Of a stretch of 10,725 nt of DNA, positions 1-6,745 are shown one piece after another (within the stretch, counting starts at the first letter, position 1; each line of letters begins with the position of its first letter). The notes under the pieces are model-generated. The model was not told the DNA's origin, searched no databases, and worked only from the letters and a program-made list of their open reading frames with translations. Source of the DNA: an uncultured Clostridia bacterium (lineage in GTDB: Bacteria; Bacillota; Clostridia; Oscillospirales; Acutalibacteraceae). A program made the translations under genes and the position numbers. Location of the stretch: assembly GCA_937898625.1 (NCBI GenBank), contig CALEJF010000033.1, positions 1 through 10,725 on the forward strand. The letters run 5' to 3'.

Positions 1-1206
1 AGTTTCTATGCACTTCCACAGTCACCACAGCTTTACAAACAGCTTTCAATGGTAGCAGGTTTTGACAGATATATGCAGATTGCACGTTGTTTCCGTGATG
101 AAGACTTGCGTGCTGACCGTCAGCCTGAATTCACACAGATTGACCTTGAAATGTCATTTGTTGATGTTGACGATGTTATGGGTATGGGCGAAGGCTATAT
201 TCAAAGAGTTTTTAAAGAAGCTATGGGTGTTGACATTCAGTTGCCTCTTCCAAGACTCACTTACAAAGAGGCTATGGAGCGTTACGGTTCTGACAAGCCT
301 GACACTCGTTACGAAATGGAACTTTGCGATTTAGGTGATGTTGTTAAGGGCTGTGGCTTTGGAGTGTTTACATCTGCACTTGAAAACGGTGGTGCAGTTT
401 ATTGTATCACAGCTAAAAATGCGGTTAACACACTTACAAGAAAAGAAATTGACAAGCTTACAGAATTCGTTCGTGGTATAGGGGCTAAGGGACTTGCTTT
501 TGCTCGTCTTATGCCCGACGGTCTTGCTTCATCATTCGCTAAATTCCTTACAGAGGACGAGATGAATGCACTCCTTAACAAAGCGGGAGCAGAAACAGGT
601 GACGTTGTTCTTATTGTTGCTGATACAAAGAAAAACAGCGTACTTTCAGTTCTTGGTGCTCTCCGTCAGGAAGTTGCAAAGAAACTCGATATTATTCCAA
701 CTGACAAATATAATCTTCTTTGGATTACAGAGTTCCCATTCTTCGAGTGGGATGAGGACGCACAAACTTTCGTGGCTATGCACCACCCATTCACATCTCC
801 TATGGATGAATGTTTAGAATATCTTGAAACAGATAAGGCACAGGTTCGAGCAAAGGCTTATGACCTTGTTCTCAATGGTGTTGAATTGTCAAGTGGTTCA
901 ATCCGTATTACTGACCCTGTTCTTCAAAAGAGAATGTTCACACTCCTTGGTCTTTCAGACGAAGAAGCTTATGAGAAATTTGGTTTCTTAACAGATGCTT
1001 TCCGTTTTGGACCTCCTCCACACGGTGGTATGGGTATTGGTCTTGACCGACTCGTAATGCAGATGATTGGTGCTGACTCACTCCGTGACGTTATTGCATT
1101 CCCTAAGCTCCAGAACGCAAGCGAACCAATGACAGAATGTCCATCTCCTGTTGATACACTTCAACTTGACGAACTTGGAATTGCCGTTAAAGAAACAGAG
1201 GAATAA
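1..1206 (+). CDS. aspS: Aspartyl-tRNA synthetase, C-terminal part (5' end outside window)
   Basis: Charges tRNA-Asp with aspartate in the cytoplasm (class II aminoacyl-tRNA synthetase). The frame is open from base 1, so the gene enters from the left; about 401 codons are present of the roughly 590 usual for bacterial AspRS. Missing are the N-terminal OB-fold anticodon-binding domain and the start of the catalytic core. Visible in order: the aspartate-site block ALPQSPQLYKQ at the left edge; class II motif 2, CFRDEDLRADRQPEFTQID (bases about 91-153); the bacterial insertion (GAD) domain (about bases 280-690); the HHPFTSP block (about 781-801); and class II motif 3, GMGIGLDRLVMQMIG (about 1027-1071). 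The GAD insertion marks the bacterial type rather than the archaeal/eukaryotic type. Whether it is discriminating or non-discriminating (also charging tRNA-Asn) cannot be judged here. The Met at base 49 is internal, not the start. The stop is TAA, and the next gene begins five bases later. Confidence 0.97.
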   Translation, partial: SFYALPQSPQLYKQLSMVAGFDRYMQIARCFRDEDLRADRQPEFTQIDLEMSFVDVDDVMGMGEGYIQRVFKEAMGVDIQLPLPRLTYKEAMERYGSDKPDTRYEMELCDLGDVVKGCGFGVFTSALENGGAVYCITAKNAVNTLTRKEIDKLTEFVRGIGAKGLAFARLMPDGLASSFAKFLTEDEMNALLNKAGAETGDVVLIVADTKKNSVLSVLGALRQEVAKKLDIIPTDKYNLLWITEFPFFEWDEDAQTFVAMHHPFTSPMDECLEYLETDKAQVRAKAYDLVLNGVELSSGSIRITDPVLQKRMFTLLGLSDEEAYEKFGFLTDAFRFGPPPHGGMGIGLDRLVMQMIGADSLRDVIAFPKLQNASEPMTECPSPVDTLQLDELGIAVKETEE

Positions 1207-1211
1207 ATATT

Positions 1212-1457
1212 ATGAAAAAAGGCATAAAAAAATTGAATACCATCCTGTTTTCAGTGCTTTTATGCCTTACATTTACTGTAACGGCATTCGCTGAAAAAAC
1301 AGTTAAGTATTCAAATGATTTAACAGTTACCCCTATTCGTATTTTCTTTGCAATACTCGTAATCGTACTTTTCATTGTGGGTGAAATCGCATTTGAAAAA
1401 ATTCGTGAAAAACGAGTTGCAAAGCGAAATGAAAAATACGGGAAGAATAAAGAATAG
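1212..1457 (+). CDS. Small signal-peptide / single-TM hypothetical protein
   Basis: An 81-residue protein not recognised as a known family. Residues 1-27 look like a signal peptide: a lysine-rich start (MKKGIKK), a hydrophobic core, and a TAFA-E site that fits signal peptidase I cleavage. A short polar stretch of about 15 residues follows, then a membrane segment at about 43-60 (IRIFFAILVIVLFIVGEI) and a very basic tail (KIREKRVAKRNEKYGKNK). The expected topology is a short extracellular N-terminus after cleavage, one membrane crossing and a positively charged cytoplasmic tail. The start ATG lies five bases after the aspS stop, and a GAGG sequence inside the last aspS codons (1198-1201) can serve as RBS, so it is probably co-transcribed and translationally coupled with aspS. 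A terminator follows directly. Gene status rests on the signal peptide, position, RBS and terminator; function is unknown. Confidence 0.75.
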   Translation: MKKGIKKLNTILFSVLLCLTFTVTAFAEKTVKYSNDLTVTPIRIFFAILVIVLFIVGEIAFEKIREKRVAKRNEKYGKNKE

Positions 1458-1464
1458 ATAAACG

Positions 1465-1500
1465 AACTCCCGATGAGCAAGTGCCCATCGGGAGTTTTCT
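1465..1500 (+). terminator. Rho-independent terminator of the aspS unit
   Basis: An 11-bp perfect inverted repeat, AACTCCCGATG at 1465-1475 and CATCGGGAGTT at 1486-1496, encloses a 10-base loop and runs into TTTTCT on the + strand. It lies eight bases after the stop of the small membrane-protein gene. On the - strand the hairpin is followed by CGTTTATC, a poor T-tract, so it is mainly a + strand terminator. Confidence 0.9.
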
Positions 1501-1516
1501 GTAAATTGGAGTTTAT

Positions 1517-1540
1517 CCGCGACCTTTCAGGGGAGCCGAG
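1517..1540. repeat. Possible remnant of a dispersed GGCTCCCCTGAAAGG-type repeat
   Basis: Read on the - strand, this stretch contains CTCGGCTCCCCTGAAAGG followed by TCGCGGA. It resembles one arm of palindromic intergenic repeats (a GGCTCCCC...GGGGAGC core) that I recall from genomes of gut Clostridia. The matching second arm GGGGAGC is absent here, so if the assignment is right this is a truncated copy. It sits between two convergent terminators, a usual location for such elements. The assignment comes from recall of the motif only; no second copy exists in this window. Confidence 0.3.
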
Positions 1541-1590
1541 AAAAAACACACCAAACATCCCGACAAATTCAAATTTGTTTAACAAAAATA

Positions 1591-1600
1591 CATTATAGCA
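1591..1600 (-). promoter_or_regulatory. Promoter-like extended -10 (TGCTATAATG), isolated
   Basis: On the - strand the sequence TGCTATAATG fits the extended -10 consensus TGnTATAAT exactly. The hexamer 17 bases upstream (CGGTTT) is not a recognisable -35. It lies just downstream of the terminator hairpin of the - strand unit. A transcript from it would cross the putative repeat remnant and reach the hairpin at 1496-1465 after about 120 bases. No convincing protein lies in that path, so it is either fortuitous or drives a small RNA. Confidence 0.3.
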
Positions 1601-1628
1601 AAACCCTCGGTCATAAACCGAGGGCTTA
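1600..1628 (-). terminator. Rho-independent terminator of the secA unit
   Basis: A 7-bp GC-rich perfect stem, CCCTCGG (1604-1610) and CCGAGGG (1618-1624), with a 7-base loop. Read on the - strand it is followed by TTTTGC and lies 17 bases after the stop of the last - strand gene. On the + strand it is followed by CTTATTTAT, so it may also stop read-through from the left. Confidence 0.85.
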
Positions 1629-1641
1629 TTTATGGATATTG

Positions 1642-2196
1642 TTATTTTATGACATTATAAATTGCTGGTACGAACAAGCCTAAAATGTGTGGCATCAGAA
1701 ATGCGTATGCAACTGATGTAATGATTGTTAAGCCAAGCTTTTCAAGTCTTGCACCAAGCCAAAAGATGCCGTACAAAGGTGCTACAAAAATCTTACTGAT
1801 TTTCTTTTCGTTATCTACGAAATAGTTTTCTTTGATCATCATAACATCTTCAATTTGTGGAAAAAGGTTTGTTAAAACTGAAATTCCAAGATAAAGACAA
1901 ACCCATCCAAAAATATCTGCAAGTCTGCCAAAATAGATAATTGAAACTGAGCCATACATCAAAATCATACTACCTAAAACAAGGCTAAAGAAAAACGGAA
2001 TAAAGCAGATGTCAAAGCTTGGTCCTTTTCTCTTTACAAGGTCATGGTCAACATGTGACATCATTTCGTCAAAACGGACTACTCTTTCGTCGTCAATCAT
2101 AATCTTTGATGTGCGACAACATAAATGCTCAAAAAACGCGTGGAGCATAGCTCCGGGAAGTGTTAAAGTTTTGATTATTACATAAATTATTCTCAT
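1642..2196 (-). CDS. Multi-spanning membrane protein, possibly M50-like fold without HExxH
   Basis: A 184-residue protein I cannot assign to a named family. The N-terminal segment LPGAMLHAFFEHLCCR (residues 13-28) comes first, then a hydrophilic stretch of about 30 residues. Hydrophobic segments lie at about 63-90, 93-112, 136-150 and 154-180. The NLFPQIEDVMMI block (110-121) sits after the second of these. The layout, a helix carrying PG..LH followed later by an FP..ED block, recalls small M50-like/DUF3267-type membrane metalloprotease relatives. The canonical zinc motif HExxH is not present: here it reads HAFFEH. If related, it would be an inactive or altered version; this is inference. The ATG overlaps the upstream stop codon as ATGA (bases 2196-2193), so translation is very likely coupled to the zinc-ribbon/TPR gene. 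A terminator follows the TAA stop. Confidence 0.82.
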   Translation of the reverse strand: MRIIYVIIKTLTLPGAMLHAFFEHLCCRTSKIMIDDERVVRFDEMMSHVDHDLVKRKGPSFDICFIPFFFSLVLGSMILMYGSVSIIYFGRLADIFGWVCLYLGISVLTNLFPQIEDVMMIKENYFVDNEKKISKIFVAPLYGIFWLGARLEKLGLTIITSVAYAFLMPHILGLFVPAIYNVIK

Positions 2197-3740
2197 ATTA
2201 AATCGTACCTTCCACTTTCCACAAGATTTTTAAGTGTTTTTTTGCCGGATTTTATGTCTTCTAAATCTGCTTTGTACTGTTTTGTATCCTGAACAGTCTG
2301 CATAAGGTTTTCTTCCATAGCCTCAAAGTTTTCATTATCCCCTGCCTGAAGTGATACAAAAGCAGCAATTTCCCATGCCTGAGGATACTGCATAATCATA
2401 GTGCTGTATGCATCCATATAGGTTTCTGCCAACGCATAACAACAGTCATTGATTTCGTCAACTGCTTCATCATATTTATCCATCATAATAAGGTTAAGTC
2501 CCTTTTGCATTGTGAGAACAGGACTGTAACGCATAACAAATGCCTCTTCACCGGAGCTTTCCTCCAATGCCTTTAAGCCTTCGTCGGCGTACTGGATTGC
2601 CTTATTATAATCCTTATCACGGTAACGGGTTACCATTGACATTATAAGATAATAGTCCGTTGCTTCCTTATTAATATCTTTAAGGTCTTTTGCAAGTGCT
2701 TCTGCCTTTGCATATTCGCCCAATTCAACATAAGTACCTGCCAACATATAACCTGCAAGGCTCTTCATAAATTCAGAAGATTCAACTGCTTTTTCCATAT
2801 CGTCAACATAGTATTTTGCATCCTTTTCCAGCAGAATGGATGCTTGATATTTAGCGATATAAACCCATCCGGAATCAACTGTGTAAACTGTTTCTGTTCC
2901 GTCAGGCTTAAAACTCTCGTCGGTTTCGTCCTTATAAACATTTCCCTTGACATAGATTTTTTTACCAATAAGTTTATCAAGTTCTTTAAGTGTTTCCTCA
3001 TAATTCTTTTCGGTAAGCATATTCAGGTCAACATGCTGACCGATAATAACACTTGTTGCTTCCATACTCTTAATTTCTTTAGTAATTTTTCTTGTATCTT
3101 TGAAAAGTGGAAGTTTAAGGTCATCGTCAGTAAGGTATGTTGCAATCTCATTGTTTACTGACTCAATGTTACCAAGGTCAAAATACAACTTAATTCTCTT
3201 TTCATGGAGATTATAGAAAACATCCGTTGTTTCTTTATTTGAAACAAACTCCAATGCTTTTTCATACTCAATGAGTGCTGTGAAAATTCTGTCCTCTTTG
3301 GCTGCCTTATCGGCCTTCTGCATAACGGAGAAAATCGGTGTATTAACAGCAAAGCAGAACATAGCACCAACTACAACACAGGCAATTACAAGCATTGTAA
3401 TAATACCTCTGTAATCGTAAGGACATTTCTCTAAAAGCTTTTCACATTCTTGACAGTATGGACTATTAGGATTTTTTTCTGTCCCCTTTGGTCTTTCACC
3501 GCAGTATTCACAGAGTTCTTCCTGAGGTTTATCCTTTGTTTCTTCCTTGGAAACAGTTTGCGGATTATATCCCTCAATTTCTAACTCTGCAATAGCAAGG
3601 TCTTCCTCCGCTTCTTTTTTTGTCTTGTCGAGCTCTTCCTTAAAAATTCTTGCAAGGTCTTCCATTTCCTGCTGAATATCATCCTCAGGCTTGGGAGAGG
3701 TGTTTTCCTCATTGTTAAGCTTTTCTTTATTCTCGTCCAA
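2193..3740 (-). CDS. Zinc-ribbon, single-TM, TPR-repeat protein (hypothetical)
   Basis: A 515-residue protein in three parts. Residues 1-70 are highly charged, rich in Glu and Lys, and probably helical or coiled. A zinc-ribbon-like knuckle has Cys77, Cys80, Cys96 and Cys99 (CEYC, then CQEC), with a further Cys106. One membrane segment, about residues 112-132, follows CPYDYRG. The remaining 380 residues are helical with TPR-like units, for example about 137-165 (QKADKAAKEDRIFTALIEYE), 325-350 (AGTYVELGEYAKAEALAKDL) and 378-440. The zinc ribbon would lie in the cytoplasm and the TPR part outside. The role is unknown; such proteins often scaffold complexes, which is inference. The start is TTG: AAAGGAGG lies seven bases upstream and no better ATG precedes the conserved part. 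It begins 32 bases after the secA stop and overlaps the next gene by four bases, so it is in the secA transcription unit. Confidence 0.88.
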   Translation of the reverse strand: MDENKEKLNNEENTSPKPEDDIQQEMEDLARIFKEELDKTKKEAEEDLAIAELEIEGYNPQTVSKEETKDKPQEELCEYCGERPKGTEKNPNSPYCQECEKLLEKCPYDYRGIITMLVIACVVVGAMFCFAVNTPIFSVMQKADKAAKEDRIFTALIEYEKALEFVSNKETTDVFYNLHEKRIKLYFDLGNIESVNNEIATYLTDDDLKLPLFKDTRKITKEIKSMEATSVIIGQHVDLNMLTEKNYEETLKELDKLIGKKIYVKGNVYKDETDESFKPDGTETVYTVDSGWVYIAKYQASILLEKDAKYYVDDMEKAVESSEFMKSLAGYMLAGTYVELGEYAKAEALAKDLKDINKEATDYYLIMSMVTRYRDKDYNKAIQYADEGLKALEESSGEEAFVMRYSPVLTMQKGLNLIMMDKYDEAVDEINDCCYALAETYMDAYSTMIMQYPQAWEIAAFVSLQAGDNENFEAMEENLMQTVQDTKQYKADLEDIKSGKKTLKNLVESGRYDLI

Positions 3741-3747
3741 GGTTATT

Positions 3748-3755
3748 CCTCCTTT
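3748..3755 (-). promoter_or_regulatory. Strong RBS fixing a TTG start
   Basis: AAAGGAGG on the - strand, seven bases before the TTG at 3740-3738. The near-perfect complementarity to the 16S 3' end and ideal spacing support TTG over the first in-frame internal ATG, at residue 26. Confidence 0.85.
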
Positions 3756-3772
3756 GGATTATTTAAAAATAA

Positions 3773-6502
3773 TCAGTTTTCGTTTGCACCACAGCACTTT
3801 TTATACTTTTTACCGCTACCACAAGGGCAAGGGTCATTTCTACCTACTTTTTGTCCTTTTTTCACAGGTTGTTTCTTTTCACTACCGTCAGATGCGCCAC
3901 TTGTTGCAGTAATCTTTGCTGTCTGCTCGCGTTTAACATCCTCTTCACTTCTCAAACGGAATAATGTAAGAGTTGTAACTGTTCCCTCACGGATAAGTGA
4001 TGTCATTTCATCAAACATATCAAAGCTTTCCATACGGAATGCAACAACAGGGTCCTGCTGTGCATAGGAACGAAGATAAATTCCTCGTTTTAATTCCTCC
4101 ATAGCGTCAAGGTGGTCCATCCAACGCTGGTCAACATTACGCAAAAGAACTTTTCGTTCAAGTTCTGCCATAATTGCCTCGCCGTATTCTTCTGACTTGG
4201 CATTATAGATATCCATAGCCTTATTGTAGAAATATTCCTTATATTCCTTGTTTGAATTGAATTTGTTTTCAAGTCCTTCTTCTGAAAGATACTGAAGTTT
4301 CTTAATAAGTCCTGTTCTGTTCCATTCGTCAGGCGACTGGGATTCAGGACAATAGAAATCAACCATTTCCTCAAAGTATCCGTCAAACATTTTAAGGATT
4401 GCACCGTGGATATCAAAGCCATCAAGAACCTGATTTCTCTGCTCGTAAATCTTCTTTCTCTGCTCATTCATAACATCGTCAAATTTAAGGACATTACGAC
4501 GGGCTGCAAAGTGGTTGCCTTCAACCTTTTTCTGTGCATTTTCAATTGTACTTGAGAAAATCTTTGCCTCAATAGGAAGGTCTGCAGCACTTGGGAAGGC
4601 ATCAATGATATTATAGAAGCGGTCACCTGCGAAAAGGCGGAGTAATTCGTCTTCCGCTGAAAGATAGAATTTACTACGACCGGGGTCACCCTGACGACCT
4701 GCACGACCACGAAGCTGATTATCAATTCGGCGTGATTCATGTCGTTCTGTACCAATTATGAACAAACCGCCTGCCTCACGGACTTTATCTGCTTCATCTT
4801 TTAACTGTTCTTTATATTTCTTTTCAAGTTCACGATATGTTTTTCTTGCTTCAATAATATCCGTGTTATCTGTTTCTGCAAAGCCTGTTGCCTCGGCAAT
4901 AAGTTCTTCGGAGAATTCAAGTCTTCTCATTTCAGCCTTTGCCATATATTCAGGGTTGCCGCCAAGGATAATATCCGTACCACGACCTGCCATATTTGTA
5001 GCAATTGTAACTGCTCCCAATGAACCTGCCTGTGCGATGATTTCAGCTTCCTTATCGTGGTATTTAGCATTAAGGACATTGTGCTTGATACCAAATTTCT
5101 TAAGAGCCTTACTTAAAAGTTCACTCTTTTCAATATTTGTTGTACCCACAAGCACCGGCTGACCAATCTTATTGCACTCAAGAATCTGCTCAATAATAGC
5201 CTTGAATTTAATTGCTTCGGTTTTATAAAGGACATCTTCCTCGTCCTTACGAATCATTGGCTTATTGGTTGGAATCTCAATAACATCAAGATTGTAGATT
5301 TCCTGGAATTCTGCACTTTCGGTCATAGCAGTACCTGTCATACCTGAAAGTTTTGTATACTGACGGAAGTAGTTCTGGAAAGTGATTGTGGCAAGAGTTT
5401 TTGACTCACGCTCAACTTTAACATTTTCTTTTGCTTCAATAGCCTGATGAAGACCGTCAGAATAACGACGACCCATCATAATACGGCCTGTGAATTCGTC
5501 AACAATAAGCACCTGACCGTCTTTTACAACATAGTCAACATCACGCTTCATAACGCCTATTGCCTTAATTGCAAGGTCAAGGTGGTGCTGAAGAGTAAGG
5601 TTTTCAACATCGGCAAGATTTTCTACGCCAAATGCTTTTTCAGCCTTTTTAATACCGCTCTGTGTAAGAGAAGCAGTTTTGCCCTTTTCGTCAACAACGA
5701 AATCATACTCATCAGGAACGGTATTTTCAATTCCCTGCTTTGAGTCAATTTCTTTTACAACATACATTTTAAGGCGCTTTGCAAAATCATTTGCCACCTT
5801 ATATAGTTCGTTGGACTTGTCACCCATACCTGAAATGATAAGTGGTGTTCTTGCTTCGTCAATAAGAATTGAGTCAACTTCGTCCACAATTGCGAAGTTA
5901 TGTCCACGCTGAACTCTTTGTTCTGCATAGATAACCATATTGTCACGAAGATAGTCAAATCCCATTTCGTTATTTGTACCATATGTGATGTCGCAAGCAT
6001 AAGCTTCTCGTCTTTCTTCACCATCAAGGTCGTGAACAATAAGACCTACTGAAAGTCCCATAAAGCGATAAAGTTTACCCATCCACTCCGAGTCACGGCG
6101 AGCAAGGTAATCGTTGACAGTAACAACATGAACACCCTTACCCGAAAGAGCATTAAGATATGCAGGAAGTGTTGCTACAAGAGTTTTACCTTCACCTGTT
6201 CGCATTTCAGCAATTCGACCTTGGTGAAGAACAATACCACCAATAATCTGCACAGGAAAATGACGCATATTTAAAACACGAGCAGAAGCCTCTCGACAAG
6301 CAGCAAATGCCTCCGGCAAAATATCGTCAAGGGTTTCACCATTTTTAAGTCTTTCTTTGAACTCGGGAGTTTTAGCCTGAAGTTGGGCATCCGTAAGTGC
6401 CTTATACTCTTCTTCCAAGGCTAAAACTTGTTTTTGTATTGGAATAATTCTCTTGATTTCTCGTGAAGAATAATCGCCAAACAGTTTTTTAAACAATCCC
6501 AT
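3773..6502 (-). CDS. secA: Preprotein translocase subunit SecA
   Basis: The ATPase motor that pushes unfolded preproteins through SecYEG; it acts in the cytoplasm and at the inner face of the membrane. The 909-residue length is normal for a Firmicutes SecA. Visible: MGLFKKLFGD N-terminus; Walker A MRTGEGKT (100-107); VNDYLARRD (129-137); Walker B DEVD (207-210) followed by SILIDEARTPLIISG; MTGTAMTE; VGTTNIEKSE; TNMAGRGTDIILGG; ERHESRRIDNQLRGRAGRQG (helicase motif VI region); the helical wing/scaffold region; and a C-terminal SEC-C zinc tail GRNDPCPCGSGKKYKKCCG with Cys892, 894, 903 and 904. The complete motif set and the zinc tail argue for the housekeeping SecA, not the accessory SecA2. The ATG at 6502 is preceded by AAAGGA at 6519-6514, 11 bases away, slightly long. 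It is first gene of the unit that continues with the zinc-ribbon/TPR and membrane proteins. Confidence 0.98.
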   Translation of the reverse strand: MGLFKKLFGDYSSREIKRIIPIQKQVLALEEEYKALTDAQLQAKTPEFKERLKNGETLDDILPEAFAACREASARVLNMRHFPVQIIGGIVLHQGRIAEMRTGEGKTLVATLPAYLNALSGKGVHVVTVNDYLARRDSEWMGKLYRFMGLSVGLIVHDLDGEERREAYACDITYGTNNEMGFDYLRDNMVIYAEQRVQRGHNFAIVDEVDSILIDEARTPLIISGMGDKSNELYKVANDFAKRLKMYVVKEIDSKQGIENTVPDEYDFVVDEKGKTASLTQSGIKKAEKAFGVENLADVENLTLQHHLDLAIKAIGVMKRDVDYVVKDGQVLIVDEFTGRIMMGRRYSDGLHQAIEAKENVKVERESKTLATITFQNYFRQYTKLSGMTGTAMTESAEFQEIYNLDVIEIPTNKPMIRKDEEDVLYKTEAIKFKAIIEQILECNKIGQPVLVGTTNIEKSELLSKALKKFGIKHNVLNAKYHDKEAEIIAQAGSLGAVTIATNMAGRGTDIILGGNPEYMAKAEMRRLEFSEELIAEATGFAETDNTDIIEARKTYRELEKKYKEQLKDEADKVREAGGLFIIGTERHESRRIDNQLRGRAGRQGDPGRSKFYLSAEDELLRLFAGDRFYNIIDAFPSAADLPIEAKIFSSTIENAQKKVEGNHFAARRNVLKFDDVMNEQRKKIYEQRNQVLDGFDIHGAILKMFDGYFEEMVDFYCPESQSPDEWNRTGLIKKLQYLSEEGLENKFNSNKEYKEYFYNKAMDIYNAKSEEYGEAIMAELERKVLLRNVDQRWMDHLDAMEELKRGIYLRSYAQQDPVVAFRMESFDMFDEMTSLIREGTVTTLTLFRLRSEEDVKREQTAKITATSGASDGSEKKQPVKKGQKVGRNDPCPCGSGKKYKKCCGANEN

Positions 6503-6540
6503 TTCTATATCTATCCTTTCCGGTTTTTGACTTTTTACTG

Positions 6541-6578
6541 GGGTTTTAAAGTTATTTTGTAACTACTCAAACTAACCC
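6541..6578 (-). other. Possible weak structured leader upstream of secA
   Basis: Two nested inverted repeats lie in the expected 5' leader of secA. The outer pairs GGGTT (6541-6545) with AACCC (6574-6578); the inner pairs AGTTA (6550-6554) with TAACT (6560-6564) around a five-base loop. The stems are short and AT-rich. A three-codon ATG-GGT-TAG is also present at its 5' side (6580-6572). No known riboswitch is recognised, and the structure may be fortuitous. Confidence 0.2.
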
Positions 6579-6595
6579 ATTATATATTTGATGAC

Positions 6596-6604
6596 ATTAT
6601 AACA
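6596..6604 (-). promoter_or_regulatory. secA: Extended -10 promoter for the secA unit
   Basis: On the - strand TGTTATAAT matches the extended -10 TGnTATAAT exactly. The hexamer 17 bases upstream is ATGATT, a poor -35, as is common with extended -10 sites. Transcription would start near 6589, giving a leader of about 85 bases before the secA ATG. A second TATAAT occurs at 6584-6579 on the same strand but has no -35 or TG extension. Confidence 0.6.
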
Positions 6605-6659
6605 TATAAGTTCAAAAAAATCATTAATTTTTTGTGAAAATTTTAGGTATTTTCCTTGA

Positions 6660-6688
6660 TTTACACGACAATTTTTGATATTCTTAAT
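6660..6688 (+). promoter_or_regulatory. Candidate sigma-A promoter for the SCP2/aminotransferase/transketolase operon
   Basis: TTTACA (6660-6665, five of six matches to TTGACA) is followed after 17 bases by CTTAAT (6683-6688, four of six matches to TATAAT). The start would be about 50 bases before the first gene. An alternative -10, TATACT at 6714-6719, has a better hexamer but lacks a -35 and would give a leader of about 20 bases. The whole strip 6580-6720 is very AT-rich, so chance matches are likely. No operator palindrome was identified. Confidence 0.4.
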
Positions 6689-6730
6689 ATGTATATAAAT
6701 TTCTTAATTTAGTTATACTGAAAAATGATT

Positions 6731-6737
6731 AAGGAGG
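6731..6737 (+). promoter_or_regulatory. RBS deciding the start of the SCP2-like gene
   Basis: AAGGAGG, eight bases before the ATG at 6746. An in-frame ATG at 6725 lies upstream of this RBS and has no RBS of its own, so 6746 is the start. Confidence 0.9.
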
Positions 6738-6745
6738 CGTTCAAA

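Noticed and set aside
1563..1578. AT-rich palindrome ACAAATTCAAATTTGT
   Set aside because: Seven pairs, all but two of them A-T, with no loop to speak of; likely chance in AT-rich intergenic DNA, and not placed as an operator to any gene.
1187..1585. Open frame on the - strand, 132 residues
   Set aside because: It covers the antisense of the small signal-peptide gene, the aspS terminator and the repeat remnant, starts at a TTG without RBS, and its sequence looks like antisense translation (runs of F, S, R). The promoter-like TGCTATAATG upstream is noted separately.
2844..3161. 105-residue open frame on the + strand inside the zinc-ribbon/TPR gene
   Set aside because: Antisense to a well-supported gene with strong RBS; Phe/Asn/Cys-rich composition of a shadow frame.
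4758..5162. 134-residue open frame on the + strand inside secA
   Set aside because: Fully antisense to conserved SecA motifs; Ser/Ala/Leu-rich composition typical of a shadow frame; no RBS.
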